Positions 42,564-55,668 of a stretch of DNA of 57,787 bases are shown here, one piece after another. A program made the translations under genes and the position numbers. Source of the stretch: Zygnema cylindricum (taxonomy: Eukaryota; Streptophyta; Zygnematophyceae; Zygnematales; Zygnemataceae); contig JBBHKE010000157.1 of the NCBI GenBank assembly GCA_037447655.1, positions 1 to 57,787 of the forward strand. The letters are read 5' to 3'. Below the pieces are notes generated by a model. That model ran no database searches, was not told the DNA's origin, and saw only the letters and a program-made list of their open reading frames with translations. Position 1 is the stretch's first letter. Each line of letters opens with the position of its first letter.

Positions 42564-43923
42564 TTACAAAAAGTAGCTCAAAGTTGTCGTTTTTCGCGAT
42601 CCTCCCTCTCCATAGAGCTCATTCCATTCCTGCAATTCTGCCATACTCGCTCCCTCGGTAGCCACACTCGCGGCAAACTGAAAAATTCACACACGAAAAT
42701 AAACATTTTTCCCCGTTTGGTGAGAAATCATACATTTAAATTTTGAAAATACAACGTCAAAGTACAATGTCAAAAGTAAAATTGGAAAACGACTAACAAA
42801 ACCTCTCATGAGCCTTCTGAGATTGAGAATAGTCTCAAAGATTGTCGATGAAACCAGTCAGAATATGTCAAAACAAGTCAGAATAAGTCAAACCCAAAAC
42901 AAGCTAAGGTAATAAGCCAAAAAAAAATCGAAATAAATCAAAACAACACAAGGTAAAACAATTCGAAAAAAGTCAAAGCTAAGCCAAATAAGCCATATAA
43001 AGTCAGTATTGAAAAAATTAGGTATGAAATAAGCTGTTTGTAAGTGAAACAAATCAAAAAAAGTCAAAAAAAGAGTTAAAAGTAGAAATGATAGTAAGTG
43101 GACGGTTGGCTCTCCCTCCACCCACCTGACTCTTTGCCTGCCTTAAATCCTCCATACAAAGAGGACGAAGTTTTGCTTCTTCTGGAGAAGAGACTGGAGC
43201 TTCCTTCTGTCCTTCGGTCGAAATATTTTCCAGTCCAATTTTCTCCTCGTCAGAAGTTTTCTCGGCAAGCCCGAGATTTTCGGGCTGCCCCTCTTTCTCA
43301 ACAACTGCTTTTGTTCCTTCTTCCGCGGGCAATTGCTCAGAAACAGCTTTCTTCTGAAAAAGAAAAAAAAAGGCAAGATTTAGTTATTTTTCCTAAGGTT
43401 ATTAAAAAAAGATTTCTGGAACGCTTCACTTTTGCGGTATACAGATAAACATTTAAAAATGACCACCCAATTAATTTTTAAGTTCAAAAGTTCAGGTATT
43501 TGGTGTTTGGGACTTTTTTTACCTTTTTTTCTGCTTCGAGAAGCTCCCTGATTGGACGATAAGCAGCCGTGATGCAGAGGTTCTGATACAAAAAATGAAA
43601 GAGTCCATATTTATCAGTATACAATAGTTTAAAAAACAAAAAGAATATAAATACAAACAATTGAAAAAAAAAAACACACAAACTCAAAAACCATACGAAA
43701 AGATTGACACACGGCAGCTAATTAATTACTTCCTACCATTTTTAGCATTTATCGCAAATGTGAGAGGGAGAGCGAGGGAGGGGGAAGGAGAGAGGGAGAG
43801 AGGAAGAGAGAAAAAAAAGAAAGAGAAAGCAAGACTCAGCGATAGCAAGTGAAAGCAAGAGAGCGAGAGAGAGCGAGAGCGATAGAGAGCGAGATTGAGA
43901 GAGAGCAAGAGAGGTAGAGAGAG

Positions 43924-44003
<80 letters not shown>

Positions 44004-44148
44004 GAATACCTTCAGATCACTTCCAGAGTGGCCTTCAGTCATGACAGCGAGTTCCTTGAAATCGAAATCGGCGGCGAGATCCTCCTTGGCGAGAATCGAG
44101 CGAAGAATTTTCTCTCGATTTTCCACATTTGGAAGACCCACCATAATC
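42564..44148 (-). pseudogene. AAA-type ATPase, C-terminal exons only (5' part cut off)
   Basis: Minus-strand exons 44010-44148, 43523-43582, 43126-43353 and 42564-42677 (TAA) join in frame. They encode the end of a plant MSP1/DAA1-like AAA ATPase: [57 protein letters not shown], an acidic linker (43126-43353), LRPLCMEDLRQAKSQ and LYGEGGSRKTTTLSYFL. Walker A/B exons should lie at higher coordinates but are replaced by duplication copy B from 44385. A phase-compatible stretch on the same strand (donor AG/GTAGAT at 44326) may be a further partial exon but does not match the family. Either a gene broken by the duplication or an assembly join. The family acts on membranes; this remnant cannot bind ATP as it stands. 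Confidence 0.8.
43925..44001 (-). repeat. (CT)n, sense strand, right after the AAA exon donor
   Basis: On the plus strand this is (GA)n. In gene sense it is (CT)n starting about 8 bases after the donor at 44009, the same arrangement as in the protease gene. Confidence 0.9.
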
Positions 44149-44384
44149 CTGAAAAAGATAAAATCCCACAAAATTAAGTTCAGAAAAGGAGATTTTAACA
44201 TTCAACAAGCTGATTGTAAATTTCATATTTTAGCGTCGTATACGTTTCAAGGATTTTTTTTAGAAATTCGCTTAAACATTTGTGCAGTTGTTTGAGGAAC
44301 TGTATACAGAAAAATTTGAGAATCTACCTTCTCTGGTGACCTTCTATAAAAACACATCCCTTGAGACTATCGTAAAGTGCAGGA

Positions 44385-44659
44385 TTCCCCAATTGGATTC
44401 TATTCTCGCTTCGATTGGTCCTCGTCGAATTTTAGCGATGCAAAGACGTTTGTCCAATCCCGCGGTAAAACAAGCGATGCTTTTTCCTCAACCACCTCAA
44501 CCGGGAGACGCTTTTCATCAAGTTTTAAACGGATTGGCTCGAAAACTTCCTCATCCGGCCTCTGCAAGATTGCCACCTGGCACTCATGTGCTTAACTGGA
44601 CAGCTGGACCGATACAGGATTTGAAACCATGGAAACCAGAGTCTCCAATTTATTGGTGA
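44385..44659 (+). pseudogene. GT47/IRX10 3' fragment
   Basis: Encodes the last 91 residues of the GT47 protein (PQLDSILASIG to PESPIYW, stop) without change in frame. All upstream catalytic-domain exons are missing. The match to 29487 starts at TTCCCCAATT, the left breakpoint of duplication copy B. Sequence before the breakpoint happens to be open in the same frame back to 44282 but is unrelated to GT47. Confidence 0.9.
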
Positions 44660-46043
44660 CATTGTGGGTTTTGATCGCTTATCCGAGGGTTTTTTGCGGA
44701 GGCGGAGGAACGATAGTTGCCGATTGTTTTACGATTAAGGGGATGGTGGTAGGGATGGTGATGTTAACGAATGCTGTCGGTGTATGTTAATCGTATTTTT
44801 CGACAGAAAGCATTTTAAGTTACCAAGTTGCTGCCCTTTTTTTTTTAACCGTGAAGAGGAATACAAGTTTGAAAAAAACGGACAGATTTGAAGAAGGTTA
44901 GTCGGCGAAAAATTAGAGCGAGAGGAGAGAGAGAGAGAGAGAGAGGTACTGCAAATTAACTGCAAGCCGACCATTCAACACATTCTTTTGAGTTATTTAA
45001 GATGTGAATAATATGTTATGTTTCCACCTTTTTCCGATAGACAGAATCCAAAGGCGTTCATTTAACAGAATCAAACCGATGAAAAAAAGTGGTAGAGGTT
45101 CTTTTTACTTTAGTATGTTAACAAACAAGATGTTACATCGGGATACATTAGTTTTAGTCACAGATTGTTGTAGTCAGATGAGATTTTTCGATTCAATTTT
45201 AGGGTATTCAGTGTTTTTTTGTACAGTTTTAAAGGCTAAACGGATCGTTCAAAGGCAAACCTGGGCTATAAAGAGACGAAAAAGAAGAGAGTGTTTTTGT
45301 AGAAGGAACAGTAGGATGACGTATTTTTTTAGGACTTTTGGTCAGGAATAGGAGGAGAGTGTAGTTTGACTTATTGTCAGTGGCGTCGACATTTGTAAGA
45401 GATTTGGTGCCGTGAATTCTTTTTTTTTTTTGAAGTATTCTGTTGCCTTTTTCGATTTTGGTACAATTGTGATTGCCTTTTGAGTGTGTCAATTGACATG
45501 TTCAGTAGTCACAAACTGTTTTTTAATGACAATAATTGATAAATTGACACTTTGGACTTCTCACTTGTTCCACATTTTTAAGTGACAACACCCTAAGTTT
45601 GGCGCTATACTAGATTGCCCATCGGTATTAAAGTTAATTTCTAATTTGAGAGAGTGTTTTTCTGACTCAAGATCATTCATTAATGTTAATCACACTACAT
45701 AGTTGTGATTAAAAACAAGCCACGTCGCAAACATAATTAATGTAGCTGATTTTATTAGTGTTGACTCTAATACCGTAACATCCTCCTCTATGAACTGAAA
45801 ACAAGCCAGTATTGCAAAACTGGAAACATATATCGACGGCGAGGAATCTGCTTTATAAACGGCATTGTAAATCTCTTCTACGATACGACAAACGAATTCG
45901 TACAATACAATTGGCCTTTTTTGTTAAGAATTAGAAAAACGCACATGTAAAGTCGCCGATTCGTTTCATCAACAACCACAGCAAACAAAGTTGTTGCCGC
46001 CGGCAACCCGTAACTTTTGTGCCAATGAAAGTTCAATCACTAA

Positions 46044-46620
46044 GGGTGGACTTCCATTAGCGAAAAAGTGGAGTTTTTTGACAGCAAATTGCGACCACAT
46101 ATTTGTCCAGTTAAGGTAAAAAGTGACTCGTACGACGCATTGAATAAAATTTGTATGGGTGTACAAAACTTAAGATTTGTAAAAGCGTACAAAAATGTCA
46201 AAATGGTTAGTGGATGGCAACAGAAGCGTGAAACAATATCCTTCGTCAAAGATTTTCTTGCGTCTTCCGGTGGCCTCGCATCCTCCCTGGCGGAAGGCAC
46301 ATGTCATTTGCGACGTGTACCCACCTGGTCGCGCGGTCGTCGTGGATATTTGTTCACTTTTCCACGAGGCACGATGCTATACGTTCATGCGCTAAGAATT
46401 GACCTACTCCGGGTCAACTTTTGCGAACTGAAAGTGTCAGGCCATGGCGTATCCGATTATGCATCCGACGGTCCACGTTTACGCCCATAAACGTGGAGAA
46501 TCAAATCCCTCATTCAGTAGGCTTATTTTTCTAACATTTCATTTTTTTAGGTACGGCATTGTACAAAACAATGCGGCTTTCAGTAAACAATGGTATTTTT
46601 TTCCTAATGGAACCTCACCC
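46044..46620. mobile_element. PIF/Harbinger-like MITE (577 bp) in chain B
   Basis: Left GGGTGGACTTCCATTAG, right CTAATGGAACCTCACCC. TAA flanks at 46041-46043 and 46621-46623. The second TAA is also the left flank of the next element. The 140-codon frame inside is not credible. Confidence 0.7.
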
Positions 46621-47466
46621 TAAAGGTACGTCCCCATGTAATCGGTACTTTGATAAAGTATTTTGGACTGTAGTAAAGATTCTCCTTACTACTTTGAAGA
46701 GCGTCCCTATGTGCGAAAATGAAATTGGAACTTTGAAATGTGACGGTTGTAGACGTAGGTACATCTTTTGACGATTGAAGCCAACTACGAAACTTCCGAC
46801 GATTGGAGACGCCAACAAAAACAGCGACAGTTGTAGACGTCTAGATTTTTGTGAAATTGTAGATGTTTAGGGTTTGGTGACATTGTGACGTCATTCTCAC
46901 TTGTGACAACTTCGACGTCACTGATTTAATAACTTTCCGCCATGGTTTTCCGATTTCGTTTTTTCTACTTTTCTCACTCGACTTGCCATAAAAAAAACCT
47001 AAAAATTGTCAAAAATAATATTTTTTAAAATATCTTTCATTTTATACCAATTTTGTTGTGTCTCATTCTAAAAAGTGTGAGATAAAAGCGATAGTGTGAG
47101 AGGGAGAGGGGAGAAGCGACGACGGCGCAAAATTATGCAAAGGACCCCATGAATGAAAGTGGAGGTCCAAGACCCCTGGAAATTATTTGTCGTACATGCG
47201 CGTGACGGGCATGGAGAAAAATAGCGAGGACTCTCCCTCGCCTTAAAATTTTCCCACTCTTGTGGCGCGTGCGTGGTTCACTTTTCATTCGCTGTTTGGG
47301 CGGTACTTGAACTAAAATCACCTCCTCGAGGTGATTTTGGATGAAGTTTTTTTTCGGGTTGGATTCTCTTGCCCGACGGTCGAAAAGAAGAAAACGCCAA
47401 AATGTTTTCACATGACGATAAACATGCCGTACATCCAAAGTATGAATTGACGTTCACTCTAGGTAA

Positions 47467-48427
47467 GGGTACGCCCCCATGTATTAAAGTATCGACTTTA
47501 ATCTGTCGTTTTCACCGAAAACGGAGTTCCGTACGAGAAAAACTTTAGCTGTACAAAAAAACAATTCTTTAAAAGTACAGCAAACCTTAAGTCGATGCTT
47601 TGAATGTACTTCGTGTTTGTCGTCATGTAAACGCATTTTGGCGTTTTCCTTTTTTCGACCCTCGTGCAAGAGAATCTAGCCGTCAAAAAACTTCATCAAA
47701 AATCACCTCGCGACCTGATTTCAGGGAAAGTACCGCCCAAACAACGAATGAAAAATGACCCACGCACGCGCCACACGAGTGGGAAAATTTTAGGACGAGG
47801 GAGAGTACTCGCTATTTTTCTCCTTGCCCGTCACGTGCATGTACGGAAAAGACGAGGATGTACAGAAAAAAATCTGCAGGGGTCTCGGACCTCCAATTTC
47901 ATTCATGGGTCCTCGGTAGAATTTTGCATCGTCGTCGCCTCTCCCCTCGCCCTCTCACAGTCTCACACTATCACTTTTATCTCACACTTTTTAGAATGAG
48001 GCACGACAAAACTGGTATGAAATGAAAGATATTTGAAAAATAATTATTTTGAATACCTTTATGCATATTTTTATGGCAAGTGGAGCGAAAAAGGTTGAGA
48101 AAACGAAATCGGGTATCCATGGCCGAAAGTTCTTGAATATGTGACGTCACAAGTGAGCATGACGTCACAATGTTACAAAACCCTAAACATCTGCCATGTC
48201 ACAAAATTACAAAATTGTAGACGTCTACAACTGTCGCTGTTTTTGTTGGCGTCAACAATATCGTAGTCGTCGTCAACCATCACAAAGTTGTACCTACGTC
48301 TACAACCGTCACATTTCAAAGTTTCGATTCCATTTTCGCACATAGGGACGCTTTTCAAAGTAGTACGGAACACTTCACTACAGTCCAAAATACTTTTTGA
48401 AAGTATCACTTACATGGGGACGTACCC
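47467..48427. mobile_element. Nested PIF/Harbinger-like MITE (961 bp), inverted to its host
   Basis: Left GGGTACGCCCCCATGTA, right TACATGGGGACGTACCC. TAA duplicated at 47464-47466 and 48428-48430. It is the same family as its host in opposite orientation, so 46640-48420 forms a large imperfect inverted repeat. Confidence 0.8.
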
Positions 48428-48515
48428 TAAAAATGATTTTCTCGTACGGCTAAAGTTTTTTTTCAAAGTTCCCTGAATTTCAGGGAAAAAAGACAGAGAA
48501 AAGTAGATACTTTAA

Positions 48516-49449
48516 GGGCGTGTCCCCATGTAACCGATATTTTGAAACGCTATTTTGGATTTTAGCGCTGATTTTACGGTGTACTTTTCAAAGTGTTCCT
48601 ATGTCATTCATTACTTGCGCTTTCATTACTTCAAATTTGTGACAGTCGTAGAGGTCTACAAAATGTGCGATAGACTACGAAATGAAATGTAAACTACTGC
48701 GAAACTTCCTAAAATAAGTGACGTCTACAAAAACGGCGACGGTTGTAGACGTCGAGGTTTTTCTGACATCGTAAATGTTTAGGGTTTTGACATTGCGAAG
48801 TCACGCCACGCTGTGACGTCATTAGTACGTAAACTTTCCGCCATGGCTTCCGATTTCTTTTGTTTATCTTTTATCATCGTCAAACTACGACCAAAGATAT
48901 TAAAAAAAAAGATAAAAAATATATCTTTCATTTGAAACAATCATTGCCGCATTTCATTTAGGGGAGAGAGACATTAGAGCGATCAAGTGAGAAAGAGGAA
49001 GAGAGACGAGGACGACGTAAACTTTTGCAAAGGACCCATGAAGGAAAGTGGAGGTCCGAGACCCCTGCAAGTTTTTTCCGTACATATTTGTCATTTTCTT
49101 ATGTGCATGCTCGTGACGAGCAGTGAAAAAAATAGCGTGTACTTTCCTTCGTGCAAAAAAAATGAAAACTTTTCACACGTGCAACCCAGGCGTTCTATTC
49201 GTCAATAGGGTAGTATTTTGATTAAAAGCAGGTCGCGATTTGATTTCAGTGCAAGTGTCAAGATGACGTAGAAGTGGGTCGCGATGATAATATTGCCAAA
49301 TCGCCGTACCTTTCAAGTTCCAAGATGACGCAAACTGTATTTGAGTTTTTGCCCATTTTTCGTACGGCGTAATTTTTTCAAGTAGGGAGTCCCATTTTCT
49401 GTGTAAACGACGGAAAAAAACCCTTACTTGAACACATGGGGACACGCCC
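48516..49449. mobile_element. Nested PIF/Harbinger-like MITE (934 bp)
   Basis: Left GGGCGTGTCCCCATGTAA, right ACACATGGGGACACGCCC. TAA duplicated at 48513-48515 and 49450-49452. Removing it restores GATACTTTAATACATGG, which is the intact sequence seen at 216-232. Confidence 0.85.
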
Positions 49450-49472
49450 TAATACATGGGGACGTACCGTAA

Positions 49473-49956
49473 GAACACTTTGCACAGACTGAACGAATAA
49501 AAATGGGCCGCGTGGAAAAGTAAAAAATCCACGATGAGCGCGCGTTTATGTGCGCACACGTGGCGTGGGCCATGTGCCTTCCGCCAGGGTGGCTGCCAAT
49601 CCGCCGAAATCATCCTGTCACGCTCCCACCATCAAAGTTTGCCGCTGCCTTTTTGTCTTTCCGTTTTTAAATTTTGGATAGTACAGTACAGTACATTATA
49701 ATGCCCTCTGTACGAGTCATTAATTACCTCCGATGGTACAGATATTATCTCCGTTCGTACAGATATTGCGTTCATACTTCATACTTTGCATTTCGAAGAT
49801 TCTTTCAAGATTTTAAGCATCGAATATTAACCTACGTGCTACCAACCAAAATGAGCCACGCAAATAAAAAGTGGCTTACTGACGCGACCCAATGGAAAGC
49901 ACGCCTTTCAGTAAGTTATCCGTACAATTATTGCAACGCCTAACGGAAGTCCGCCC
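49473..49956. mobile_element. Right half of a MITE matching 33779-34460
   Basis: Ends in ACGGAAGTCCGCCC with TAA after it (49957-49959). The left half is absent. It follows directly on the TAA of the preceding element. Confidence 0.6.
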
Positions 49957-50368
49957 TAAAATACAAAAGTACAATATTTGAGCCGCTCCCGAGTCCCCGA
50001 CGGTCTCGTTTTCATCACGGTGGAAGTTAGTACGGTACTGTCGCCTCTGTGTGGCAATGTCCCGCGTGCTCCACACCCCGGGCGAAACTTGAGCGTACCT
50101 AGTCTGTACTGCACGGTGCTGTACTTTGACTCTTTGAGAGTGTTTTGTACGGACCTTTAGCGTATCGAAAAATCCGAATTTCACGATACGCAACATAAAA
50201 CATTCGATTACGCAAGGGCGACGTCATGGTTCCCCTTCCGAAACGGACAACGAAGGGAAAAAAATGTACGACTCCCTAACGGACAAAAAGTTGGCTTACA
50301 CTAAAACACCTGCCCTGGTCCTGATTTCCCTCATGGTCGGGCAGCCCGTAAAATATAAAATACCTACA

Positions 50369-50375
50369 TATAAAG
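50369..50375 (+). promoter_or_regulatory. TATA box of LRR gene B
   Basis: TATAAAG about 65 bases before the ATG at 50438 implies a short 5' leader. LRR gene A has TATTAAG here. Confidence 0.5.
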
Positions 50376-50437
50376 TTTTGCAAGGCAATAGCAGAAACGT
50401 GAGCAGCTTGTAGACTTCCCTACTGCAGTAAATATTC

Positions 50438-53400
50438 ATGGCTCGTTTTGACTCCTTTCCCGCCAAATCCACGTCCGTACACCCTTCTTTCGCAGCGAAT
50501 ACTTTTCGTACCTTCTGCACGTGTCTTCTGCTCCTCTCATTGGCTGCTGCCGCGGCTGCTCAGTGCCGGAGCTATCCGCCGACTCCGGAAGATGCGGCGG
50601 CGATGCAGGCCGTTAAAAATGAGATGAACGTCAGCGGATATACTCCGCAGTTGTGGCAGCAGGGATACAGCGTGTGCTGCTGGGACGGAATATATTGCGG
50701 CGTATTTAACGGAAAAAGACGCGTATTAAACTTAAGACTGGATCGAGCAAGAGTTTTTGGACCACTTCCGCCGTCCATCGGAAATCTGACGGCGCTAACT
50801 TTCCTTTCCCTTGCAAGGAATAATTTTTCCGGAAAAATCCCGGACACGTGGCGGAGTTTGACTTATTTGAAATATATCGACCTGACAGCGCCGAGTTTGT
50901 TGGATGATGAGGAAATTTATCCGACGTGGGTCACTCTCCCGAAGACACGTGGCATTCTAAGCGGATCTTTGGATATTTTGACAAAACTTCCAAATTTGCA
51001 AAGTATAATCGTCCCGGGAAACAATTTTTCTGGTAAAATTAACGAATTGGAGCTCCAAAATTTAAAATCTTTAGAACAGTTAAATCTTGCAGATAATTTC
51101 TTCACCGGAACGTTTCCTAAAACCCTAAAAGAATTCCAAAATTTGACCGTTATAAACCTCGGTGCAAACCCTCTTTCTCCTTCTTCCCTCCCATCGGATG
51201 CCGCCAGCTGGCCTCTTGGTTTAAGTTATGTGAATTTATCCTCACTAAATTTGTTCGGTTCTATTCCTTCCGTATTTAAAAACCTCCAAAATTTGGCTGT
51301 TTTGGATTTGAGCAACAACAAATTGACCCAAAAAATTCCTGACCTTCCGAAACTCGGAGACAAACTTTTTAAACCGGTGAGTTCTTCGCTCTTTCTCAAA
51401 AAAAGTTTGAAAATGTTTGAAATTCTTCTTTTGTTTTTTTTGAATAATTTGGAAAATAACAAGAGCGAAATTTTCAGAACCATTTTTTTGTAATCTTATT
51501 TTCCACTCTAAAAAAATTCCATAGTGAAATGTTGCATGAATGACCGTGTCGCTTTTTTCGCCTTTTTTTTTTTTAAATATAAAAAAAAATCATCCGGAAA
51601 GTACAATTTGTCTTTTGTATGGCCCCGAAGTACAATTTTGGTAGAGTTGAATGAGCTCAGAAGCATGATTGGGGTTTTTTAAAAATACCACAAAAATGAA
51701 ATGGTTTGGATTTAGGACCAGAATTAGTTTGGAATCTTGGAGGGAATTCATCTACATTTTAATTTCTTCTGTTCCATTTGTGAATATCTACAGAAAACAT
51801 TTCTCAATCCCTTATTCTATTTTGTTTTCGATGCCTCAAATTTAGAGAAGTCGCTAGGTTCTTATTAAAGCCCTGAAAAAATATTCTTTGTGGGAATATC
51901 GTCGGTATATTTTGGGTATACGATTGAATTTCTATTTTTGGCCCATGAGATCGATATACATTGTTTATTCGAGAAAGATAGAAAGTTGATGGCCCGACAT
52001 TGTATCCATGTTTAATTTTGCGTAGAATGTGACATCTTGTCACATTCCATTTTTGTGTGAGAGTTAACACAAAGCCATTTTTCTCCGAATCTTTTGATCC
52101 TTTTTTCGTCAGCTTTTGCGTTTTGCAATGTGATTGTATGTGTAAAAATTGTAAATAGACTAATTTTGTCTTAAAGATCGCAACACAAATATGCAAATTT
52201 TATAGCGACAAATAATGTGTGGTTGAATAAATTCTAAAGATGGAACCCATGCAGTGGTTTTTAAAAAATTAGCATGAACCTAATAGAGACAGATTTCTCG
52301 TGGTTTTTGGTGCACAACTCTCAAATAGGTTCAGAAATGAACATTTTTTTACATGATCAATATGTTGCTTGTGGTGTTTGTTGCAGATTTTGAATTTGAG
52401 TTATAATAAATTAACAGGCCCAATTCCATCATCACTCGACTTTTTTTTTCCAGCAATGGTGTAAGAAACTAACAACTTTCTGTAACTATTTTCTGTTTTC
52501 AACTTTTTATACACAAGTTTGTTGTCCGATTTTTTTCATTTTTGTTTCCTAGGTGTACTTTACTTCCATCGATTCCCGTAAATGGGTGAATTAAAAAGAA
52601 AAAAGTAATTCTTAAATTTTCATTTATTTTTAACAGAACGTTTACTTCTTTATTGCATCTTTTGTGTATCCGTTCAACAAATGTGAATGTTTCATGTTTG
52701 AATGAATCTTGTCCTCCGTAAATTTTCCTTTTTCTTTTCTTATTCATTTGATTTTTTTTATTTGTTCTTTTTGAAGGGATTTGTCTCACAACCGACTGAC
52801 AGGCAACCTACCGACCCAATTACCGGGTGTGGTCACTTTGTGAGTAACTTTTGAACGGAAATACAGATCAAAATCTACGAGTAATTAATTTAGTTAATTA
52901 CTTGCTTTGGCGGTGATTTTATGTAACATATCCTCATTTCAAGAGGCTATCACTATCAATATAACGTTAATCAAATATATTCTCTCACATAAAGTAATGG
53001 TGATATTATATGGTCCAACGTCCATGTGAAATATTCCAAAGTTGATTGTTATGCTCACCCGCCATCTTTGACAAATAGTTCTAAATGAAAGTCTAAAACC
53101 GTTTTCTTTTTTTTCTGTGTAGGGATGTTTCTTACAACAATTTGACTGGAACTGTACCCGAATCCCTCCTTCAGTTCTGTTTGGAGTAAGGAATTCAAAA
53201 TAACTGTTCTTTTTTTAGAACTTGTTACCTTAATTTCTGTGGAATTTGGGCGCTTTTTACTTTTTTTTTACAAATGACGTAAATGCCTTGCTCCATAAAG
53301 AGCCTACAAACTGTCGGTGTATGGATTGTTTTGTATTTGTCAGCATATTTACTGTTAAAATATTGGTTTCATTTCACGTGAGATGTTTTAGTCTCTTAGC

Positions 53401-55498
53401 GTCTGGTTATGTAATAATTTGATCAAAACTTTAAAAAGCTTGGCAGGTTTGTTTCCAGGTGAGGGAATAGGAAAATTGACAAACCACACTTTGTTGCTTG
53501 GAAATATTGAAAAATTATCAATTAAGTGCCTAAATCATATCGCGAATGGCATAAAATGGCATGTCGAATTATGAATTCTTGATTGTACATGTGTGATTTT
53601 CTTTGAAATAACAATACTATTTTATGTTTCTATGTATGTCAATGCTTACTAACCATCAGTACTTCAAAGACACCAACACTATTCATGTGAAATGCCATCT
53701 CTTAGAGCTCTGATAATGTGATGATTTGACTGGAAGTTTCGACTTAGGAAAGGAGTGGCTAACAATTGTTCTTATGTTTGCAGTAACGCTTTTTATCGCA
53801 ATCCTTACCTCAACTCACGTGCTTGCAATCCAAGTAAGTTATTTTCCCATCCTTTCTCTGCTCAATAATTCCTCAGGTCTTGGTCTTTCTCTTTGACTTC
53901 ATTTTTTGTTCATTTACAATGGCTAAACCGTGGAGAACCAATGTTGTTAAGAATAAATCATGTATTGGGTAAAGACCGTCATTCAACGAAGTCCACACAA
54001 TTACAAGGTGTCATGGTTTTGGCTGAAAAAGCAAACAGTTTAACCAGCGTACAGTATGTAAAAATAAAAAATTGTGCTTTTTACACTAGATAAGCCCGTG
54101 GCACCTTGGAGGGATTTAGTAAAAATATAGGAGCATAAAGAGCCATATTTATCCTCCCTACCTAGATACTATTATCTTCTATTCTTCTATCCAAACAATG
54201 CATAAAAGCTTAGTGCCTCCTTTCCATGATGAATAGGTGGAGCTAAAAAATATAGTTGTGAAAGAATACGAATAAAAAACAAAATTGCGAAAAAAAAATA
54301 CAAGACATACTAAACAATTCATAACGATTCTGAAACGTACTAATGACACTGGAATCCCTGTATATGAACTTCATGATATTATAGAAAGCTACACAACAAG
54401 TTTCAGAAAATTTCAAATGGAAAGAAATGCCTCTGGTTCGTGTTTTTTAAATTTTGAACATTGTTTTGTTTTTACACTAACCTTTAGATGTGCACAATTT
54501 AGGAATGAAGAAAAAACAATAGCCCAAACCGAGTTTGTGGTTTAATTGGCGATAAGGTTTATCGATTTATGCTTCTATGCATAGGCCTAATGTCTGAAAA
54601 CATTTGAATACGTTACATAATGTTAACCTGTATAGTACGCGTACTAAACTATATGAGTATTTTACTTATATTACGTATAGTGTAAGGGAAACGCTATATA
54701 GCCTTTCCAATTGTTTTCGCACATTAAACCTATGCTTATGTGGAGGTCATCATCTTCCGATCCCGCGGATTGATGGGTACATGTCTAAGCCAATTTTTTT
54801 TCCTAAAGTTTTGTAGTTACTCCTAAAGTATTTAGAAAGAAAATCTGATTTATAGATTTATTGTAGGTCGTCTCCCTACAAATTCTTACGACCACTAGTC
54901 TAGTTTGTTTTTCTCAACGTTTTTTCTACAAGTTTTCGCGCAAAAGTGTGTTATTGGGATATGGTTATTCTAATATATCATGAAACCTGCTAAAATGAAT
55001 CCTTTTTAGAATGATTACTTCTCCTTGAGCGATTTTGCCTTTTCTAGTGGGCATTTGTACAAGTAAATTGTTACACATCATCATCCGGCAAACTGCATTT
55101 TATTCACAAGCTTGCTATCTACATTCATTCTTTCTGGTAAAAAACAAGTCATTTTATCACAAAAGGTGTCGTTTAACAATTTTATTTTTTTTAAACAAAA
55201 TCTAATATTGTCATTGGACATTTGCTGCACCAATCATTCTAATTGTACCTTTTTTAGTGCCATTCCATTTGAACATTTTTCCTTGGTTTTGTCACCCTGA
55301 AAATTTTTTGCTATCTCGTAACTTTTTCCGATGACGTTGTTTGAACATTATTCACGAACTCTTACAGGAGGACGACATTCTCCCGGCATTGGAAAACACC
55401 CTCCAAATGTTGGGAAACACCCTCCAGGTCGTGGAAAACATCCTCCCGGAGTTGGGAAACACCCTCCGGGAGTCGGAAAACATCCGCGGGGTCCATAG
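50438..55498 (+). CDS. Secreted leucine-rich-repeat protein with HPPGVGK tail, copy B
   Basis: Exons 50438-51376, 52387-52460, 52777-52839, 53123-53185, 53784-53833 and 55368-55498 (TAG) have lengths identical to copy A and give 439 aa. Signal peptide, Cys cap, LRRs and HPPGVGK tail are all kept. Replacements cluster at residues 45-46, 65-72, 86, 97-100 and 155-165 (for example NETGFTPQM to NVSGYTPQL, and SEGEDMYPMWI to LDDEEIYPTWV), whereas the rest of exon 1 and the nearby introns are nearly identical. The variable patches fall in the N-terminal cap and first repeats. Role as in copy A: probably apoplastic recognition or wall binding; unproven. Confidence 0.85.
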
Positions 55499-55668
55499 GA
55501 GACTACACCACGAATACCGTTATAACATTGTAACTTTTTATCTCTTAGTTTGACAAAGAAATGAACTTTTGGTGGTTGAATGGGCTAGCCACGAACTTTT
55601 TGTCAGTGCGCTATTATCATACGGTCCTAGTTTTTCTTTACCTTTTGAGCATGATAGTGTTAATAGTA

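Larger units (their letters stand above)
46624..49469. mobile_element. PIF/Harbinger-like MITE split by two later insertions
   Basis: Left AGGTACGTCCCCATGTAAT, right ATACATGGGGACGTACCG. TAA on both sides (46621-46623 and 49470-49472). The host sequence runs 46624-47463, then 48431-48512, then 49453-49469, once the nested copies are set aside; it then matches the 31757-31995 family end. Confidence 0.7.

Noticed and set aside
44282-44659. Chimeric plus-strand frame fused to the GT47 tail
   Set aside because: The first 34 codons are unlike GT47 and lie opposite possible AAA gene sequence; the fusion is most simply a chance open frame across the duplication breakpoint.
46068-46490. 140-codon frame
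   Set aside because: It lies inside a MITE whose relatives do not keep it open.
46615-49472. CCCTAA words suggesting telomere repeats
   Set aside because: They arise from the element end CCC followed by the TAA target site, not from a telomeric array.
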